Shown here piece after piece: positions 9,493 through 17,989 of a stretch of 31,901 nucleotides of DNA. This DNA comes from Bacillota bacterium. GTDB taxonomy: Bacteria; Bacillota; Clostridia; Acetivibrionales; DSM-1351. The position numbers were made by a program, and so were the translations under genes. The notes beneath the pieces are model-generated. The model was not told where the DNA came from, made no database searches, and worked only from the letters and a program-made list of their open reading frames with translations. The stretch spans positions 1 to 31,901 of the forward strand of contig JAEYNY010000081.1 of NCBI GenBank assembly GCA_023412275.1. Direction: 5' to 3'. Numbering within the stretch: the first letter of the stretch is position 1; every line of letters starts with the position of its first letter.

Positions 9493-9521
9493 TTGAAATA
9501 TACAGTTCAAAAACTGATAAT
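9493..9521 (+). promoter_or_regulatory. Promoter of importer operon 2
   Basis: TTGAAA and GATAAT separated by exactly 17 bases, 64 bases ahead of the binding-protein start. A short element GTAGT-ATC-ACTAC followed by TTTTT lies downstream of it (about 9527-9544), either a weak hairpin or an operator half-site pair. Control by one of the two YesN regulators is likely from location only. Confidence 0.55.
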
Positions 9522-9585
9522 AAATGTGTAGTATCACTACTTTTTATGTGGTTCTACTTATAAAAATATATAAGGAGGAGAAAAA

Positions 9586-11292
9586 ATGATGTTAAAAAAG
9601 AGAAATTGGCTAGCAGCACTATTAACAGGTTTATTGTCAGTTAGCTTTGTATTAACAGGTTGTGGCGGTTCCGGCAGCAGCAGCTCTTCTACTTCAACTT
9701 CTGGATCAGCAACAGCTACAGGATCGGCAACAGCTGAAAAGCTTGATCCTATAGAGATAAGCTTCTTCATCTCTGACCCAGGTCAGGCACCAACACCTGA
9801 TAACAAGATTTACAAGAAAATTAAAGAAGAACTCGGCGTTACTTGTAACTTTGAGTACTTAGTAGGTGACAAAAACCAGAAGATAGGCGTTATGATTGCC
9901 GGTGGAGAATATCCGGACGTTGTAACCATGAGCTCAGATATAGTTAGTAAGTTTGTAGGAGCAGGAGCTTTAGTTCCTTTAGAGGACATAATCGATAAGA
10001 GTGCTCCAAACCTCAAGAAACATTATGAACCATTCAAGAATAAGGTAAAGGACGTTACAGACGGACATTTTTATGTAATGCCTGACTACGGCGTTTTCTA
10101 CAATAAGTTTAGTGTAAACGTTAACGAAGGACCTGCTTTCTTTATGCAAAAAGCAGTATTGAAGGATGCTGGATATCCAAAGGTTAAAACTCTTGACCAG
10201 TACTTCGATCTTATTGAAAAGTATAAAGCAAAGAATCCTAAAATCGACGGTCAACCAACAATCGGATTTGAAGTTCTTGCAGAAGGATGGAGAGATTTCT
10301 GCCTAAAGAACCCACCTGAACATTTGATTGGTCATCCAAACGATGGCGGTGTTGTAGTTGATGATAAGACTAATACTGCAGAATTCTTCTGGGATAAGGA
10401 TTATGCAAAGAGATATTATAAGAAGCTTAATGAAATAAATGATAAGGGATTACTTGATCCAGAATCATTTACTATGAACTATGACCAATATATAGCTAAG
10501 CTTTCAAGCGGAAGAGTTCTTGGTATGTTCGATCAGCACTGGAACTTCAGCAATGCTGAATTAACATTGAAGACTCGGAAGAAGTTTGAAAGAACATATG
10601 CTCCATTGCCATTAGTATTTGACGAAGGTACTAAGGATTACTACATGGACAGACCTGTTCTTAATGTTAACACAGGTTATGCTATTACAAAGAGTGCAAA
10701 GAATCCAGAAAGAATTATCAAATTCTTTGATGCATTACTTACTGAAAAATGGCAGAAGATCCTCGGATGGGGAATCGAAGGCGAAGATTACAAAGTTGAC
10801 GATAAGGGCATGTTCTACATGACTCCTGAGCAACGTGTAAACTACAATGACCAGACTTGGAGACTTGCAAACCAAGCTCAAACTCTCTGGTACTATGGTC
10901 CAAAGATGGAAGGTACATTTAACGATGGAAATGCTACCGGCCCTGGTGGACAGCCAAAAGAATACTATGATGCACTTAGTGACTATGACAAAGAGTTCTT
11001 AAAGGCATATGGATATGATCAACAGTCTGACTTCTTCAGCACACCGCCTGAAAACAGAGTTTCATACCCAGCATGGCAGATAGATCTTGTTGATGGTTCA
11101 CCTGCAAGCATGGCAAACACAAAAGTTGGAGATATTGCAACTAAGTTCTTACCAAAGGCAATACTTGCTAAACCAGATAAGTTCGACAGTGTATGGGATG
11201 AATATGTAAATCAACTCCACAAAGAAGATATCCAAGCATATCTTGATAGAGTTAATGATCAACTCAAGTGGAGAGCTGAGAACTGGAAGTAA
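9586..11292 (+). CDS. Extracellular sugar-binding lipoprotein of ABC importer 2
   Basis: Solute-binding protein of 568 residues, the larger counterpart of the one at 1609. A lipoprotein signal peptide ends at the lipobox LTGC (Cys26). The linker after it is a low-complexity Ser/Thr/Gly/Ala run (residues 27-49) with a near-perfect internal duplication GSATATGSATA. The mature part has many Trp and Tyr residues (for instance EGWRDFC, FFWDKDYAKRYY, LGWGIEGEDY), usual for binding a sugar chain. Two adjacent ATG codons follow AAGGAGGAG; the first is given, and the second (9589) is equally possible. It is the first gene of its operon and is followed by a strong hairpin, consistent with its being made in excess over the permeases. 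Confidence 0.93.
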   Translation: MMLKKRNWLAALLTGLLSVSFVLTGCGGSGSSSSSTSTSGSATATGSATAEKLDPIEISFFISDPGQAPTPDNKIYKKIKEELGVTCNFEYLVGDKNQKIGVMIAGGEYPDVVTMSSDIVSKFVGAGALVPLEDIIDKSAPNLKKHYEPFKNKVKDVTDGHFYVMPDYGVFYNKFSVNVNEGPAFFMQKAVLKDAGYPKVKTLDQYFDLIEKYKAKNPKIDGQPTIGFEVLAEGWRDFCLKNPPEHLIGHPNDGGVVVDDKTNTAEFFWDKDYAKRYYKKLNEINDKGLLDPESFTMNYDQYIAKLSSGRVLGMFDQHWNFSNAELTLKTRKKFERTYAPLPLVFDEGTKDYYMDRPVLNVNTGYAITKSAKNPERIIKFFDALLTEKWQKILGWGIEGEDYKVDDKGMFYMTPEQRVNYNDQTWRLANQAQTLWYYGPKMEGTFNDGNATGPGGQPKEYYDALSDYDKEFLKAYGYDQQSDFFSTPPENRVSYPAWQIDLVDGSPASMANTKVGDIATKFLPKAILAKPDKFDSVWDEYVNQLHKEDIQAYLDRVNDQLKWRAENWK

Positions 11293-11305
11293 GAGATAGT
11301 TAAAG

Positions 11306-11338
11306 TCCATTGGAGCATATAAATTATGCTCCAATGGA
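11306..11338 (+). other. Intercistronic hairpin between binding protein and permeases
   Basis: A perfect 14-bp stem (TCCATTGGAGCATA and its complement) with a TAAAT loop, 13 bases after the binding-protein stop codon. Only TATTTT follows, so it is a poor terminator. It is better read as a partial terminator or a messenger-stabilising stem that leaves more binding-protein than permease message, as known for other binding-protein-dependent sugar operons. Confidence 0.8.
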
Positions 11339-11379
11339 TATTTTAAAAAATCCAATGACTTGATTTACTGGGAGGCAGT

Positions 11380-12351
11380 ATGGCTAATAATGTAACAGCT
11401 TTAGCTGATAACAAACTACAAAGCAAGAAAATGACGGGACATAAAATAACCTGGAACACGCTTGTAAAGCAAAAGCAGCTTATATTCATGTCCGTACCGA
11501 TGCTCATTTATGTTTTAATATTTTCATATGTACCGATTTGGGGCTGGCTCATGGCTTTCCAGAATTATAAACCGGCAAAGGGCTTTTTTGAACAAAAGTG
11601 GGTTGGACTCCAAAATTTTAAATATCTTATTAAAGACGATAATTTTATAAGAGATTTCAGAAATACAATTAGCATGAGTTTTATAAACCTGATACTAAGT
11701 TATATTACAGCAATAGTACTTGCATTACTTCTAAACGAAATTAAGAATGTGTTCTTCAAGAGAACTGTTCAGACAATATCATATTTACCGCACTTTTTAT
11801 CTTGGGTAATTGTAACGGGTATTGTGGCTACTTGCCTTTCTACTGAGGGTGGTATTGTAAACATAGTACTGGTGAAATTAGGTATAATTAATTCTCCAAT
11901 TAATTGGCTAAGTGAAGGAAAGTATTTCTGGGGGATTGTAGGTGCCACCAATGTATGGAAAGAACTTGGATGGAATACTATAATTTACCTTGGAGCAATA
12001 ACAGCCATCGACCCTGCACTATACGAAGCAGCAGGCCTAGATGGAGCCGGAAGGTTTAGAAAAATGTGGCATGTTACACTTCCGGGAATTAAAGCTACTT
12101 TTGTAGTACTTCTGATAATGTCTATAGGTCACGTTATGGAAGCGGGTTTTGAAATTCAGTACCTGTTAGGTAAGGGACCTGTTTTAGACTGGTCTGAAAC
12201 TATAGATATTTATGTTATCAAGTATGGTATTAACCAGTTCAATTATTCGCTTGCAACAGCAGCTGGTATATTTAAGAGTGTAATCGCAATTATTATGCTA
12301 TTCCTTGCCAATAATGTTGCTAAGAGATTAGGCGAAGAAAGGCTTATCTAA
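11380..12351 (+). CDS. Sugar ABC transporter permease, LplB type
   Basis: First permease of importer 2, 323 residues with six likely membrane segments, beginning after a polar N-terminus of about 30 residues. The ATPase-docking EAA loop reads YEAAGLDGAGRFRKMWHVTLPG. The segment TVQTISYLPHFLSWVI matches the partial permease at the window start almost residue for residue, showing that the two importers are paralogous. TGGGAGG lies ahead of the ATG. It is followed after 9 bases by the second permease, so the two are translated together. It should form a heterodimer with that protein and take substrate from the lipoprotein at 9586. Confidence 0.95.
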   Translation: MANNVTALADNKLQSKKMTGHKITWNTLVKQKQLIFMSVPMLIYVLIFSYVPIWGWLMAFQNYKPAKGFFEQKWVGLQNFKYLIKDDNFIRDFRNTISMSFINLILSYITAIVLALLLNEIKNVFFKRTVQTISYLPHFLSWVIVTGIVATCLSTEGGIVNIVLVKLGIINSPINWLSEGKYFWGIVGATNVWKELGWNTIIYLGAITAIDPALYEAAGLDGAGRFRKMWHVTLPGIKATFVVLLIMSIGHVMEAGFEIQYLLGKGPVLDWSETIDIYVIKYGINQFNYSLATAAGIFKSVIAIIMLFLANNVAKRLGEERLI

Positions 12352-12360
12352 GGAGGTACT

Positions 12361-13275
12361 ATGATTAATCAACGAAAACCCATAAGGATAGGAGACGTAG
12401 TTTTTAACACATTCAATTTTGTCTTCATGGCTACACTTATGATTATAACTCTCTATCCATTTTTAAATACACTTGCAATATCTTTTAACAATGGTGTTGA
12501 TACTTTAAGAGGTGGAATATACCTTTGGCCTAGAGAATTTTCATTGATGAATTACAAGGCTATATTCGTTGGCGGTAATGTATTTCATGCATTTTTGGTA
12601 TCAGTAGAAAGAACAGTACTTTCTACATTGGCGAATTTATTCCTTACAACAATGCTTTCCTTTACGTTAAGTAGAAAGGAATATGTATTCAGAAAGCCTA
12701 TAACAGTAATATTCGTATTAACAATGTACTTTAATGCAGGTATAATTCCGAACTACTTCTTGATAAAGAATTTGCATTTGTTGAACAGCTTCTGGGTATA
12801 TGTTCTTCCATCAATGATAGCTGCATTTAACATGATAGTTATCAGAACCTTTATTATAGGTATACCTGAAAGTTTTGTTGAATCTGCAAGAATCGACGGA
12901 GCAGGAGATTTCAGAATATTCATGCAGGTAATATTCCCACTTTGTAAACCTGTACTGGCTACAATTGCATTGTTCGTTGCAGTTGGTGCGTGGAATACAT
13001 GGTTTGATACCTTCTTGTACTGCTCATCAAAGCAGAACCTTAGTACCTTGCAATATGAATTGATGAAGCTGCTGAGTTCGACACAGAACTTTAATTCAAA
13101 TCCTGCCTTGGCATCAGGTGTAGGAGCGAATTCACACTCTGCAGAAAATCTGGTTACATCCTTATCTATCAGGGCATCTATTACAATAGTTGCGGCTGTT
13201 CCGATAATTGTTGTATACCCATTCCTGCAAAGATACTTCGTTGTAGGTTTGAATGTTGGTGGAGTTAAAGAATAA
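12361..13275 (+). CDS. Sugar ABC transporter permease, YtcP type
   Basis: Second permease of importer 2, 304 residues. The EAA loop is VESARIDGAGDFRIFMQVIFP, closer to consensus than in the counterpart at 676. The C-terminus RYFVVGLNVGGVKE is the subfamily ending. AAGGAGG overlaps the end of the previous gene and stands just ahead of the ATG. A stretch SSTQNFNSNPALASGVGANS near residues 240-260, in an otherwise membrane-rich protein, is probably an extracytoplasmic loop. The GH10 gene follows after 27 bases without a terminator, linking uptake and degradation in one transcript. Confidence 0.95.
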   Translation: MINQRKPIRIGDVVFNTFNFVFMATLMIITLYPFLNTLAISFNNGVDTLRGGIYLWPREFSLMNYKAIFVGGNVFHAFLVSVERTVLSTLANLFLTTMLSFTLSRKEYVFRKPITVIFVLTMYFNAGIIPNYFLIKNLHLLNSFWVYVLPSMIAAFNMIVIRTFIIGIPESFVESARIDGAGDFRIFMQVIFPLCKPVLATIALFVAVGAWNTWFDTFLYCSSKQNLSTLQYELMKLLSSTQNFNSNPALASGVGANSHSAENLVTSLSIRASITIVAAVPIIVVYPFLQRYFVVGLNVGGVKE

Positions 13276-13302
13276 TCCCATTTCCGTGAAGGAGAAGGAA
13301 TA

Positions 13303-14541
13303 ATGAGTATAGTTAGTAACAGCAAGTATAGTCATCGAGTGGCAACAAGGACCATTAAACTTTCTGGATCAGACGGCAGTGCGTTAAAAAATACAGAAGT
13401 TGTTGTTGGGCAGACAAAGCATAAATTCCTTTTTGGTTGTGCACAATTTGATGCGATTCCTTATGTTAATAATATATTTAAGGATAAACAGAGAGAACTT
13501 GCAGAACAACGATTTGAGAAGTTCTTTGATTTGTTCAACTACACGACCGTACCTTTTTATTGGGGCTTATATGAACGAGTAAAGGGTCAGCCCATGGTAA
13601 ATGAAACAAAGAAGGCAGCTCAGTGGCTGGCTTCACATGGGCTTCTGCTAAAGGGTCATCCATTGTGCTGGCACACGATTACAGCACCTTGGCTGCTAGA
13701 TATGACAAATGAAGAAATACTTGCGGCTCAGATGAATCGTATAAACCGTGACGTTTCAGAGTTTAAGGGCTTGATAGATATTTGGGATGCAATAAATGAA
13801 GTTGTTATCATGCCTGTATTTGATAAATATGATAACGGAATCACAAGGATTTGCAAGGAACTTGGACGCATAAAGCTTGTTAGCAAAGTGTTCAATGAAG
13901 CCAAAAAAGCAAATCCGGATGTGAAACTGTTGATTAACGACTTCAACACTTCCGAATCATACGCAATTCTGTTGGAAGGACTTATTGAGGCTGGAGTACC
14001 TATTGATGCAATAGGAATACAATCTCATATGCATCAGGGATACTGGGGCGTGGAAAAGACTTTGGAAGTACTCGAAAGGTTCTCAAGGTTTGGAATTCCG
14101 CTTCATTTTACAGAAAATACTTTGGTTTCAGGACAGTTGATACCGCCTGAAATTGAAGACCTGAATGACTATCAAGTAAAAGAATGGCCTTCAACAGTTG
14201 AGGGTGAGGACAGACAAGCGAGAGAAGTTATATCGCATTACGAGACTCTTTTGGCAAATCCAAAGGTTGAATCCATTACTTGGTGGGATTTTGCAGATGG
14301 AGCTTGGCTGGGTGCACCATCAGGACTTATTACTGTTGATAACAGGGTTAAGCCTGCATATGATGAATTACACAAACTTGTAAAAGGTGAATGGTGGCTG
14401 AAACCGACTAAGTACATAACTGATGAAAACGGAGAAATTAAAGTATCCGGATTCTTTGGTGATTACGAAGTTTCCTGCCATGAGATAAAAGTTGGTTTTT
14501 CTCTTGATAGCTCAAGTGAGCCTATCAAACTAAAAATTTAA
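13303..14541 (+). CDS. GH10 endo-xylanase-like glycoside hydrolase, cytosolic
   Basis: Glycoside hydrolase of family 10 (beta-1,4-xylanase type, retaining), 412 residues. Family marks in order: KFLFGCAQF (about 41-49), KGHPLCWH (117-124), WDAINE with acid/base Glu166, IGIQSHMHQGYW (238-248), HFTEN with probable nucleophile Glu271, and ITWWDFADGAWLG near the end of the barrel. The nucleophile motif lacks the usual TELD form. No signal peptide is present, so it should act on imported xylo-oligosaccharides in the cytoplasm. A short beta-rich N-terminal part (GSDGSALKNTEVVVG) and a C-terminal tail (TDENGEIKVSGFFGDYEV) extend the barrel and may pack together. GAAGGAGAAGG precedes the ATG. It is the last gene of importer operon 2. 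True substrate preference is unproven. Confidence 0.87.
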   Translation: MSIVSNSKYSHRVATRTIKLSGSDGSALKNTEVVVGQTKHKFLFGCAQFDAIPYVNNIFKDKQRELAEQRFEKFFDLFNYTTVPFYWGLYERVKGQPMVNETKKAAQWLASHGLLLKGHPLCWHTITAPWLLDMTNEEILAAQMNRINRDVSEFKGLIDIWDAINEVVIMPVFDKYDNGITRICKELGRIKLVSKVFNEAKKANPDVKLLINDFNTSESYAILLEGLIEAGVPIDAIGIQSHMHQGYWGVEKTLEVLERFSRFGIPLHFTENTLVSGQLIPPEIEDLNDYQVKEWPSTVEGEDRQAREVISHYETLLANPKVESITWWDFADGAWLGAPSGLITVDNRVKPAYDELHKLVKGEWWLKPTKYITDENGEIKVSGFFGDYEVSCHEIKVGFSLDSSSEPIKLKI

Positions 14542-14563
14542 GAGTAGTAGTGTAGTGTTATAT

Positions 14564-14620
14564 AATATTACCAGACGATTGACCTTCTCAAACTTCGATT
14601 TTGTCTGGTAATATTTTTTT
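14564..14620 (+). terminator. Terminator of importer operon 2
   Basis: AATATTACCAGAC pairs with GTCTGGTAATATT, a perfect 13-bp stem, across a 26-base loop, and TTTTTTT follows at once. It lies 22 bases beyond the GH10 stop codon. The long loop is unusual but the stem and T-run are convincing. Confidence 0.85.
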
Positions 14621-14773
14621 ATTCTTTTTTTCATTGTGGTTCAATAATTAAATCTTTGCACATACTAATTTTGTAAAGATGATTAGACTGGTTACAGTAA
14701 TTAGAGTTATAATTTAATTTATTATACTCCATTGCTAGGGATGTAAACCAAACCGTAAAGGATTGTGAAAAGA

Positions 14774-17700
14774 ATGATAATAAAAAACTATTTTGAAAAC
14801 CCTAAAGAACTTCATGTAGGTACGATGGAAAAAAGGGCTTATTATATACCTTATCCAACCGGAAATATCAATAAAAGCGGTGACAGAACAAAGTCAGAAA
14901 GATTTCATTTGTTAAGCGGAGAGTGGGATTTCCATTATTTCAAATCTGTCTACAATATAACAGATGAATTCTACTTGCCAGGATATGACCGTTCAGGATT
15001 TGATAAGATACCTGTTCCTTCTGTATGGCAAAACCATGGTTACGACAGGCATCAATATACAAATATAAAGTATCCTTTTCCGTATGATCCTCCGTATGTT
15101 CCCGTAGATAACCCGTGTGGAGCTTATGTCAGAGAGTTTAATGCAGACAGTAGTTGGATGGAAATGAAGAAGTATATTAGTTTTGAGGGAGTCGATTCAT
15201 GCTTCTATCTGTGGATTAATGGTAATTTTATAGGCTACAGTCAGGTTTCCCATTCTACCAGTGAATTTGATATAACGGACCATGTACATGAAGGAACTAA
15301 TACAATAGCGGTCCTTGTACTCAAATGGTGTGATGGCAGTTACTTTGAAGATCAGGATAAATTCAGGACATCAGGTATATTCAGAGACGTTTATATTATT
15401 CTTAGACCGGAGAATCATATAAGGGATTTCTTTGTAAAAACATCACTTACCGAGAACTATAAAAGTGCTGAGATAAGAGTAGACATGGATTTCACAGGAA
15501 GTGTTCCCGGCATAGAATACAAACTTGAGGATAGTAGCAGTGGGAATATTGAAGCCCGGGGAAAGGCCCAGGGAAATAGTATCAGTATTAAAATAGATGA
15601 TCCCAGGTTATGGAGTGCAGAAGTCCCATATCTTTATAATTTAATACTGGAATCGGAGCATGAGGCTATTTCAGTGCCCATAGGAATCCGTGAGATAAAA
15701 GTTGAGAAAGGTATTGTTTACCTCAATGGTCAAAAGATAAAATTCAAGGGTGTAAACCGACATGATTCTGATCCTGTGAAAGGGCCGGCAGTTGATGTTA
15801 ACGATATGGTAAGAGATTTAATGCTGATGAAGCAGCATAATATAAATGCCATTCGTACAAGTCATTATCCGAATTCACCGGTGTTTACCGAACTATGCGA
15901 TAAATATGGATTCTATGTCATTGCCGAAGCAGATATTGAATCGCATGGTACAACTACACTTTTCGGGGGCTGGCAGGATGGAAAAGCATTTCCCATGTTG
16001 GCACATGACCCGGAATTTGAAGAGGCTATTACAGACCGGGTAAAAAGTTGTGTTATACGGGATAAGAATCACCCTTGTGTTGTAATATGGTCACTTGGAA
16101 ATGAGTCCGGATATGGTAGAAATTTTGAGAGTGCGTTGAAATGGATCAAAGGATATGATACCAGTAGACTTACCCATTATGAAAGTGCTTTGTATCCGCC
16201 GGAAGGCTATGATGCTGATTTCAGTGGTTTGGATTTATATAGTCGTATGTATGCCTCCTGTGAGGATATAATTGAATATTTTCAAGAGAATCCAACTAAA
16301 CCCTTTATTTTGTGCGAGTACTCCCATGCTATGGGTAACGGCCCGGGTGATCTTGAGGAATACCATGAACAGATAGAAAAATATGATGGCTTATGCGGAG
16401 GATTTATTTGGGAATGGTGTGACCATGCTGTCTATATGGGAAGAACTGCAGATGGTAGGAAAAAGTATTTTTATGGCGGCGATTTCGGTGAATTTCCCCA
16501 TGATGAGAACTTTTGCATGGATGGTTTAGTTTACCCTGACAGAAGAGTTCATACAGGGTTGTTGGAATATAAAAATGTGCTTAGACCACTAAGGCTTACA
16601 GATGATAATTCAAAAGATGGGGAATATACCTTCAGAAATATGCTTGACTTTGTTAACACAAAAGATTGCTTGTATATTACCTATGAAGTAACCAAAAACG
16701 GTGAGGTTATATCAGGAGGTATTATAGATGATCCCAATGTATTGGACATAAAACCACATGAGAAAAAGCTCATAAGCCTTAGCCTTCCTGATGTGGAAGA
16801 AGGCGACTGTTATATAAAATTTGATTATATACAAAAGACAGATACACCTTTTGTTAAAAGAGGGTATCAACTTGGTTTTGACCAGCTTAAGCTGGATGTT
16901 GACAAGGTTGGACTACAGGAGGACAAAATAACCGATATATTGGGAGAATCGAATTCAGTGGGTGAAGAACTGTCCTTGATAGAATCCGACAGGAATGCCG
17001 TAATAATAGGGAAAAACTTTCGATACACCTTTAATAAAATGACCGGGGTGTTTGATAAAATAGTATACGATAATAATGTGATCCTTGAGAAGCCTATGAA
17101 CTACAATATATGGAGGGCACCTACGGACAATGACAGAAATGTTCGTCATAAATGGGAAGAGGCAGGTTATGACAGAACTTTGTCACGATCATATAATACT
17201 CATGTATTCAAGGAAAGTGGCAATATAAGAATAATAACGGAACTATCCCTTTTGGCGGTTCACATACAGAGAATACTGAGTATCAGTACCGAGTGGAATA
17301 TAGCAGAGAATGGACTTATATCAGTTAACATGCAGGTGGAAAGGAATATGGAAATGCCGTTTCTGCCAAGATTCGGTTTGAGATTATTTCTTCCGGAGTA
17401 TATAAACAATGTTGAATACTTTGGATACGGTCCATATGAAAGCTATGCAGATAAGAGAAGAGCATCATATATGGGACTCTTTAAATCCAATGTGGGAAGA
17501 ATGCATGAGGACTACTTGAAACCCCAGGAAAACGGAAGCCACTGGGGGTGCCATTATGTAAAGCTGGTATCAAATTGTGGCCTAGGATTACTGATAACCG
17601 GAGATGAAACTTTTAGTTTTAGTGCATCCTACTATACTCAGGAGGAACTGACAAATAAGCTTCACAATTTTGAACTGGAAAAGTGCCGGAATACTGTACT

Positions 17701-17830
17701 ATGCTTAGATTACGCACAAAGCGGAATAGGCTCAAACAGCTGCGGACCTGAGCTTATGGAAAAGTATCGCTTTAATGCACAGAGATTCCACTATACTATG
17801 TTTATAAAGCCCTTTATAGAGAAGTCTTAG
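14774..17830 (+). CDS. lacZ: Beta-galactosidase, glycoside hydrolase family 2
   Basis: Large GH2 enzyme of 1018 residues from this ATG, the length of classical LacZ. It cleaves terminal beta-galactosides by a retaining mechanism. Catalytic sites are clear: acid/base Glu444 in WSLGNESGYG and nucleophile Glu515 in ILCEYSHAMGN. The N-terminal sugar-binding domain (SVWQNHGYDRHQYTNIKYPF), immunoglobulin-like linker, barrel and C-terminal beta-sandwich (WRAPTDNDR, FGYGPYESYADKR) follow in the usual order. There is no signal peptide, so it is cytosolic. A GTG at 14765 would add three residues, but AAAGGA would then be only two bases away; it is 11 bases from this ATG. The gene stands alone after the operon 2 terminator and presumably removes galactose side groups from imported oligosaccharides (inferred). 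Confidence 0.93.
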   Translation: MIIKNYFENPKELHVGTMEKRAYYIPYPTGNINKSGDRTKSERFHLLSGEWDFHYFKSVYNITDEFYLPGYDRSGFDKIPVPSVWQNHGYDRHQYTNIKYPFPYDPPYVPVDNPCGAYVREFNADSSWMEMKKYISFEGVDSCFYLWINGNFIGYSQVSHSTSEFDITDHVHEGTNTIAVLVLKWCDGSYFEDQDKFRTSGIFRDVYIILRPENHIRDFFVKTSLTENYKSAEIRVDMDFTGSVPGIEYKLEDSSSGNIEARGKAQGNSISIKIDDPRLWSAEVPYLYNLILESEHEAISVPIGIREIKVEKGIVYLNGQKIKFKGVNRHDSDPVKGPAVDVNDMVRDLMLMKQHNINAIRTSHYPNSPVFTELCDKYGFYVIAEADIESHGTTTLFGGWQDGKAFPMLAHDPEFEEAITDRVKSCVIRDKNHPCVVIWSLGNESGYGRNFESALKWIKGYDTSRLTHYESALYPPEGYDADFSGLDLYSRMYASCEDIIEYFQENPTKPFILCEYSHAMGNGPGDLEEYHEQIEKYDGLCGGFIWEWCDHAVYMGRTADGRKKYFYGGDFGEFPHDENFCMDGLVYPDRRVHTGLLEYKNVLRPLRLTDDNSKDGEYTFRNMLDFVNTKDCLYITYEVTKNGEVISGGIIDDPNVLDIKPHEKKLISLSLPDVEEGDCYIKFDYIQKTDTPFVKRGYQLGFDQLKLDVDKVGLQEDKITDILGESNSVGEELSLIESDRNAVIIGKNFRYTFNKMTGVFDKIVYDNNVILEKPMNYNIWRAPTDNDRNVRHKWEEAGYDRTLSRSYNTHVFKESGNIRIITELSLLAVHIQRILSISTEWNIAENGLISVNMQVERNMEMPFLPRFGLRLFLPEYINNVEYFGYGPYESYADKRRASYMGLFKSNVGRMHEDYLKPQENGSHWGCHYVKLVSNCGLGLLITGDETFSFSASYYTQEELTNKLHNFELEKCRNTVLCLDYAQSGIGSNSCGPELMEKYRFNAQRFHYTMFIKPFIEKS

Positions 17831-17879
17831 GAATGTATATTGTAAAGAAAGCCTTTAAAAAGTAAAATAAATATATGAA

Positions 17880-17926
17880 CCGGGTTATGCAGGCCGGGTG
17901 TTGGCAGAAGCACAGCCATACCCGGC
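17880..17926 (+). promoter_or_regulatory. Leader RNA with two alternative stems before yaaO
   Basis: GCCGGGTGTTGGC (17893-17905) pairs with GCCATACCCGGC (17915-17926) around AGAAGCACA, with one bulge. An earlier segment CCGGGTTATG (17880-17889) can pair with the same right arm (CATACCCGG). The two pairings exclude each other, as in a switching leader. No T-run follows and I recognise no known riboswitch class. It lies 64 bases ahead of the yaaO start, in a GC-rich island in A/T-rich sequence. It could alternatively be a poor terminator for the beta-galactosidase gene. Confidence 0.45.
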
Positions 17927-17989
17927 TTGAAATACGTAAATGGAACTTTACATGGAAAAGTAAAATTGAAAAAGGGGATAGTTACAAAA

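Noticed and set aside
9672..9735. Repetitive sequence in the binding-protein gene as a mobile or regulatory repeat
   Set aside because: It encodes the Ser/Thr/Gly/Ala linker after the lipidated cysteine, where low complexity is normal.
12753..13325. 190-codon open frame on the minus strand
   Set aside because: It lies wholly opposite the permease gene and the start of the GH10 gene, has no ribosome site and shows no recognisable domain; a shadow frame.
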